NCBI GenBank assembly: GCA_002422125.1
Contig: DITF01000281.1
Span: 1 to 18,792 of the forward strand
Source: a bacterium UBP17_UBA6191
Lineage (GTDB): Bacteria; Muiribacteriota; UBA6191
Direction: 5' to 3'
DNA: 18,792 nt
Below are positions 14,679 to 18,792 of the stretch, piece by piece. The notes under the pieces were generated by a model. It did not search any database. It had not been told where the DNA came from and saw only the letters and a program-made list of their open reading frames with translations. The stretch's first letter is position 1. Every line of letters starts with the position of its first letter. Position numbers and translations under genes: made by a program.

Positions 14679-16658
14679 ATGCTAAAACTACTCTGGTCCA
14701 GCCTAGTTCTATTATGTTTAATACTTAGTGAATCTTCTGCTCTGAAGTTATCAATCGCGCACATTAATGATACCCATTCCCAGTTTGACCCCGTAAATGC
14801 CAATTTCAAGTTAGAAGAGAAAACCACGGTCTATACTCACTTTGGGGGCCATCCCAGACTGCATCAAAAGGCAATGCAATACAGAATGCAGGCAAAAGAT
14901 ATGGGCTTGCCATTTTTGTTTTTGCACGGAGGCGATGCCTGGCAGGGCAGCGGCTATTTTCTGTTGCATTTGGGAAAAATGAACTCTGATATTCTCAATC
15001 GCATGGAAATTGATGCCTTTTCCTTGGGTAATCATGAATTTGATTTGACCAACCAGCTATTGGCGCGTTTTATAAATGGAGTCAATTTTCCAGTGCTAGC
15101 TGCCAATATCGACACAAGTCAGGACAAGGATCTGCATCAGATACCAAATCTTTATCCATATGTTCTGTACGGTTTTCATGGGACAAGCAAAACCAGACTA
15201 TCTTCCATGAGCGAGGCTAAACAAGGTATGCAGGTGGTAGGAATTTTTGGGGTGGTTTTGGAGAACATGAAAAACCTGGCCCCCAACACCGGTAAACTGG
15301 AGTTTTTATCAGAAGTAAAAAAGGCTCAGGAAATCGTAGATCACCTACATAAAATGGGAGTGACCAAAATTATTGGCCTGACTCATATTGGTTTAGAAAG
15401 AGATCAGAATCTGGCCCGTAATGTGAACGGGATCGATTTGATTGTTGGGGGGCATTCCCATACTCTTTTAGGCGATTTTAGAAATCTGGATCTGGGCAAT
15501 AACGGGGCCTATGCTGAGGTGATAGTTAATCCAGATAGGGTTGGAAAAACCTGCATTGTTCAGGCTGGAGAATATGCTCAGGCTGTCGGGCATTTGATTG
15601 TCGAATTCAGTGAAGAGGGCCGCTTAAAGGATTGTGCCGGAAAAAATACCTTACTGAGTAGTGATGTTTTTTATGCAACGGCTTTAAGAAAGCCCGAAGA
15701 TGTCTTTATTGAGAGCGAAAAAAATAGAGTAGTTGGATTTATTCAAGCCCAGAAAAATATTGAGATCACCCATGAAGAAAAAACCATGCGGGCCCATATT
15801 GACGCAATGTACAAGCCGGGCTTGGAAGCCGCCTACGGTCCAGTCATTGGTGTAGTTCCCAAGTCATTAAAAAATCCCAGACGCCCAGGTGATGGGGGCT
15901 CCGATGTTCATGGTTCACGGGTGGCCGCGCTGGTCGCCGAAGCTATGGTTTATTGGGCCAATTCCAACGAGGTGAGATCCTTGACATCTCGGCGCGTGGA
16001 TTTTGCCTTAGTGACTCCTGGGGGAATTCGTTCCGATTTTATGGCTGGAAATATCCGAAGGGGCAATATCTCACTGGAGATGATTCCGTTTAAGAACGGG
16101 ATTTCTATTTTCTCAGTAACGGGAAAACAGATACAGGATTTAATCGGATCGGCCATTCTTAAAACCCTACCTAAAGGTTCACACGCCGGCAAATTTCCTT
16201 ACCCGTCTCGTCTACGCTATATCTTTGAAGAAACGGAAAAGGGCAAAGATGGCTATTTGCGCCTTTTGGAAATCAAAAGAGGTTCCCGTTGGTCAACCTT
16301 GGAAATGGATAAGACCTACACACTTGTTACCAATCATTTTGTGGCCAACGGCAATGATGGCTGGGACACTATGTATGAGATTCAAAAGGATAGTACCGAT
16401 AGAATTGATTTGGTGTTTAAGGATCAAAAGTTGGCTATATACCCTGTGGTGAATCTGACTCGTTCTCAAAGTGAGACAGGAGTAGTACATTATCTGCCCG
16501 TGTATCAGGGGGAAACTCCAGATTGTACCGTAGCCGGAAATGCCAAAGGATTTTTGTGTAACACCGATGCCGAATCTTTGATTCGGTATATTTCTGAGAA
16601 AAGACCAGTGGTAGAGCCAATGGATTACCATCCGGTTACTTTGATTCGCAAACTCTGA
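14679..16658 (+). CDS. Periplasmic 5'-nucleotidase / 2',3'-cyclic phosphodiesterase (UshA-like)
   Basis: A 659-residue secreted metallophosphoesterase with a signal peptide ending SSA (residue 21). The N-terminal metallophosphatase motifs are all present: HINDTH (Asp31, His33), GGDAWQGS (Asp86), GNHEFD (Asn118, His119), GLTHIGLERD (about 234) and GGHSHT (about 260). The C-terminal nucleotide-binding domain follows, with VTPGGIRSDF and ISIFSVTGKQI; near 556-563 is NGNDGW, where the family usually has NGxDGF or similar, so the base-stacking aromatic is probably Trp. It likely hydrolyses nucleotides or UDP-sugars outside the cytoplasm to salvage nucleosides and phosphate. GGGAGG precedes the ATG. 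Its stop overlaps the next ATG (TGATG), implying coupling to the ClC transporter. Confidence 0.9.
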   Translation: MLKLLWSSLVLLCLILSESSALKLSIAHINDTHSQFDPVNANFKLEEKTTVYTHFGGHPRLHQKAMQYRMQAKDMGLPFLFLHGGDAWQGSGYFLLHLGKMNSDILNRMEIDAFSLGNHEFDLTNQLLARFINGVNFPVLAANIDTSQDKDLHQIPNLYPYVLYGFHGTSKTRLSSMSEAKQGMQVVGIFGVVLENMKNLAPNTGKLEFLSEVKKAQEIVDHLHKMGVTKIIGLTHIGLERDQNLARNVNGIDLIVGGHSHTLLGDFRNLDLGNNGAYAEVIVNPDRVGKTCIVQAGEYAQAVGHLIVEFSEEGRLKDCAGKNTLLSSDVFYATALRKPEDVFIESEKNRVVGFIQAQKNIEITHEEKTMRAHIDAMYKPGLEAAYGPVIGVVPKSLKNPRRPGDGGSDVHGSRVAALVAEAMVYWANSNEVRSLTSRRVDFALVTPGGIRSDFMAGNIRRGNISLEMIPFKNGISIFSVTGKQIQDLIGSAILKTLPKGSHAGKFPYPSRLRYIFEETEKGKDGYLRLLEIKRGSRWSTLEMDKTYTLVTNHFVANGNDGWDTMYEIQKDSTDRIDLVFKDQKLAIYPVVNLTRSQSETGVVHYLPVYQGETPDCTVAGNAKGFLCNTDAESLIRYISEKRPVVEPMDYHPVTLIRKL

Positions 16659-17869
16659 TGTTTCGATTTCTGATAAAGTGGACTTGCTTAAGCGTCCTAG
16701 TGGCCCTTATGGCAGGTTCAGCCTCGGCATTATTCTTGATCAGTCTGGATTGGGCCACCCAATACCGGCTTAAGAATCCGAATTTATTGTATTTTCTGCC
16801 CTTGGCTGGTTTTTTCAGCGGGTTTATCTATTGGAAACTGGGAAGGGCCGTAGAAGCCGGAAACAATCTATTGCTGGATGAGATTCATGATCCAAAATCC
16901 AGAGTTCCCTTGCGCATGGGTCCGATGATTTTATTGTTTACGGTCCTGTCTCATTTGTTTGGAGCTTCTGTGGGTCGAGAAGGTACGGCCGTGCAGATGG
17001 GTGGCAGTCTGGCTGATCAGTTAAGTTCTCCATTTCGCTTAAAAGCTGAGGAAAGAAGACTTTTGTTAATGGCAGGAATCAGTGCTGGTTTTGCCTCTGT
17101 TTTTGGAACCCCGCTGGCCGGAGCCATATTTGGGCTTGAGGTTTTGGTGGTGGGAAGACTAAGTTATCTGGCCTTGTTTCCCTGTCTTTTATCCTCAATA
17201 CTAGCTAATCAGGTGTGCCACTTTTATGGAGTAGAGCATGTCAGTTATGCTTTAGGGGCAGTACCGGAGTTTTCCCTTAGTTTGATGCTTAAAGTCATGG
17301 CCGGAGGCTTGATTTTTGGTCTGGTAGCCCGGTTATTTGTACTGATGATGCATCAGTTTTTGTGCTGGTTTTGCAAGATTGGCTTTGCACCACTGAGGCC
17401 CGTATTCGGCGGACTCATTGTTATTGTTCTTTGTAGCACCTTGGATGGGCACCGCTACCTGGGTTTGGGAATTCCCGTGATACAGGAATCCTTTGTTAAG
17501 GAACTGGGTATTTGTGAATCTTCTCTGAAACTTTTGTTTACAACAGTCTGCCTGGCCTCTGGCTTTAAGGGAGGGGAAGTAACCCCATTATTTTTTATAG
17601 GTTCCACTTTAGGCAATTGGTTGGCTCAAATCTTTGATGCCCCTTTGTCCTTGTTTGCCGCCCTGGGGTTTGTCTCGGTTTTTGCCGGAGCCGCTAATGC
17701 TCCTTTATCCTGTCTTTTGATGGCCATGGAGCTGTTTGGCTCACCGGTTGGAATCTATGCCGCCCTTAGTGTGATGATGAGCTACTTGGTGTCTGGGCAG
17801 TCAGGAATTTATGCTTCCCAGAAAACTAATGAGAAAGGCTGGCCAGGATTACCGCAGAGGAAGAAATGA
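16658..17869 (+). CDS. ClC-family anion channel/transporter, possible CLC-F type
   Basis: A 403-residue polytopic membrane protein of the ClC family. The second signature is GREGTAVQMGGS (106-117) with the gating Glu108; the third region reads GFKGGEVTPLFFIG in place of the usual GGxFxP. The first signature, usually GSGIP, is replaced by GNNLL (68-72), so the Ser that coordinates the central chloride is missing. GREGT, the missing Ser and FKGGEVTP together suggest the fluoride/proton antiporter branch or a close relative, from memory of that branch rather than a search. It has no CBS domains. It is the last gene of the reductase-nucleotidase operon, and its final 44 bases overlap the convergent modE-like gene. 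Start ATG shares a base with the upstream stop. Confidence 0.85.
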   Translation: MFRFLIKWTCLSVLVALMAGSASALFLISLDWATQYRLKNPNLLYFLPLAGFFSGFIYWKLGRAVEAGNNLLLDEIHDPKSRVPLRMGPMILLFTVLSHLFGASVGREGTAVQMGGSLADQLSSPFRLKAEERRLLLMAGISAGFASVFGTPLAGAIFGLEVLVVGRLSYLALFPCLLSSILANQVCHFYGVEHVSYALGAVPEFSLSLMLKVMAGGLIFGLVARLFVLMMHQFLCWFCKIGFAPLRPVFGGLIVIVLCSTLDGHRYLGLGIPVIQESFVKELGICESSLKLLFTTVCLASGFKGGEVTPLFFIGSTLGNWLAQIFDAPLSLFAALGFVSVFAGAANAPLSCLLMAMELFGSPVGIYAALSVMMSYLVSGQSGIYASQKTNEKGWPGLPQRKK

Positions 17870-18626
17870 TGGCCTGTAACTCCTCGCCTTGTTTAGGATC
17901 AAGCTCGACAAATTCATCCTTGCCAAGACTTGCCACTAACAATAGTGATTCCGAACATTTGATATGAATTTCAGCCTGTGAGCCTGTGCTTTCCAAATAC
18001 ACCACCTTGCCACTAAGGTGATTCTGATAAAGACCAGCCTGAAGGCTTCTGGATCTTGCCATTTGCACGGCTGAGGCCTTGATCAGACAAAGTATTGGTG
18101 CTCCCACAACCAGTCCCATCACATTCAAACTGTCCTTGGTAATCTGAACCACAATAGAAAATCCCGAGGACAAATCCACCGTAACCTCGGTTAGAAGCCC
18201 GGTTTCCAAAATGCCCTTAATCTTTCCTGAAAGCTGATTTCTGGCACTGGTCTGAAGCACCAGGCGCGACAGGGGATTTAAGTCTTGATTCTGACCCATG
18301 GTTCTTTCCAGAACGCCTAAAATTTGTTCGTGCACGCTTAAAAATTGCTCCCACTGAAACAATAGATTTTCAGCCTCAGCGGTCAACTTCGAGCCTCCCC
18401 CACCCTTGCCGCCAATTTCGGAGGTAAACAGTGGAAAATTCATCAGATTCTGCAAGGTATGCAAGGAGTCCCAGGCAGCTTTGTAGCTTAAGTTGCAGGC
18501 CTTGGCCGCTTTGGTGATGGAGCCCGTGGTATTCAGAGCCCTCAAAAGAGCCATCCTTTCCAAGGGTAGCCGGGTATCCTGATTGCATAAAAAGAGGGAA
18601 GAGCTAAGTTTAAGCGAGGAATTCAT
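17826..18626 (-). CDS. modE: ModE-type molybdate-responsive transcription regulator
   Basis: A 266-residue DNA-binding regulator. Residues 20-95 form the ModE winged helix (ALLRALNTTGSITKAAKACN, then SYKAAWDSL, and GGKGGGGSKLT in the wing). Two molybdate-binding MOP/TOBE-like repeats follow: TSARNQLSGKI (126-136) to SLNVMGLVVG and LIKAS (181-185), then ARSRSLQAGLYQNHLSGKV with a degenerate second half to about 262. In known ModE proteins molybdate binding drives repression of the mod transporter genes, none of which is in this window. I chose ATG 18626; GTG 18629 is the alternative. Neither has a clear Shine-Dalgarno, so translation may depend on ribosomes ending at TAA (18610-18612) in the overlapping truncated frame. 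The 3' end overlaps the ClC gene by 44 bases. Confidence 0.87.
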   Translation of the reverse strand: MNSSLKLSSSLFLCNQDTRLPLERMALLRALNTTGSITKAAKACNLSYKAAWDSLHTLQNLMNFPLFTSEIGGKGGGGSKLTAEAENLLFQWEQFLSVHEQILGVLERTMGQNQDLNPLSRLVLQTSARNQLSGKIKGILETGLLTEVTVDLSSGFSIVVQITKDSLNVMGLVVGAPILCLIKASAVQMARSRSLQAGLYQNHLSGKVVYLESTGSQAEIHIKCSESLLLVASLGKDEFVELDPKQGEELQAIISSSAVILASLSH

Positions 18627-18792
18627 CACTTGGTTTGGGGCTCAGATGGTTTGGTACACTGACAAACAGAGTCCCATCAGTCGCCATTGCCATCGATCTG
18701 GCCCCAGGCACAGTGGCAAACTCCTCGAGCTTAAACCCATCAGGCAGTATTACCCCAGCCCATGAGGCTGTTATTAACAATACTACGAGACA
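18610..18792 (-). pseudogene. Truncated PQQ-dehydrogenase-like secreted protein, N-terminal remnant
   Basis: On the minus strand an open frame enters from the right edge and ends with TAA at 18610-18612, overlapping the modE start by 17 bases. It reads as a signal peptide (VVLLITASWA) followed by LPDGFKLEEFATVPGARS and MAMATDGTLFVSV. This is the opening of soluble PQQ-dependent or sorbosone-dehydrogenase-like beta-propellers, which usually start LPxGFxIxxFA and continue for 300-400 residues after DGTLFV. Here only 15 unrelated residues (PNHLSPKPSDEFLA region) follow before the stop, and the other frames give no continuation, so most of the propeller is missing. The start codon lies beyond the window. 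It could instead be a real short secreted protein, but the abrupt loss of family sequence favours a deletion remnant. Confidence 0.6.

Noticed and set aside
1..18792. Phage or insertion element context for the fibre
   Set aside because: No integrase, transposase, structural phage genes or terminal inverted repeats are seen; the fibre has its own signal peptide and lipoprotein partner.

Overview
The window is about 18.8 kb of gene-dense bacterial chromosome with moderate GC. It uses the standard code (TAA, TAG and TGA all end real genes) and carries many secreted or membrane products. The mix points to a Gram-negative, probably a member of the Bdellovibrionota/Oligoflexia or a related delta-type lineage: a trypsin-type secreted protease, a very long beta-roll surface fibre ending in a Cys/Trp cap, an upstream surface lipoprotein, a membrane-embedded spermidine-synthase-like enzyme and a ModE regulator. 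This placement is inferred from gene style; no rRNA or other marker is present.

Layout. (1) Positions 1-4644, plus strand: a tightly packed cluster with a secreted protein cut by the left edge, a double M16-peptidase-like protein that has lost the zinc motif, glutamate racemase (murI), a DedA/VTT membrane protein, and a small two-helix membrane protein that may start at an ATA codon. Genes touch or overlap throughout. (2) Positions 4630-7172, minus strand: a two-gene unit, a polytopic membrane protein followed by a membrane-fused spermidine-synthase-like enzyme, converging on region 1 with overlapping stop ends. (3) Positions 7293-14026, plus strand: a surface/secretome block of three transcription units, each followed by a clear intrinsic terminator: a small Cys-rich secreted protein; a lipoprotein plus a 1275-residue Met/Trp-rich fibre made of beta-roll repeats; and a trypsin-like protease with a strong promoter, a 5' UTR hairpin and highly biased codon use. 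(4) Positions 14126-17869, plus strand: an operon of a DHFR/RibD-like reductase, a periplasmic 5'-nucleotidase (UshA-like) and a ClC-family anion transporter with an altered anion-binding motif. (5) Positions 17826-18792, minus strand: a ModE-type molybdate-responsive regulator, preceded by what looks like a broken gene with the N-terminus of a PQQ-dehydrogenase-like beta-propeller protein and cut short just where modE begins.

How they fit together. Region 3 is the most distinctive. The fibre is expected to trimerise or stack as a beta-roll stalk on the cell surface, with the lipoprotein as a possible anchor or partner, while the neighbouring protease is secreted. In the fibre, Met (76 of 1275 residues, 6.0%) and Trp (49, 3.8%), the two single-codon amino acids, replace residues usual in this fold, and 312-bp tandem units show almost only silent divergence. 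Regions 1, 2 and 4 look like ordinary housekeeping and envelope genes. No stretch longer than 300 bases lacks a gene; the largest gaps (7803-7987 and 12952-13144) hold terminators and promoters. No tRNA, rRNA, CRISPR array, insertion sequence or phage attachment site was seen.
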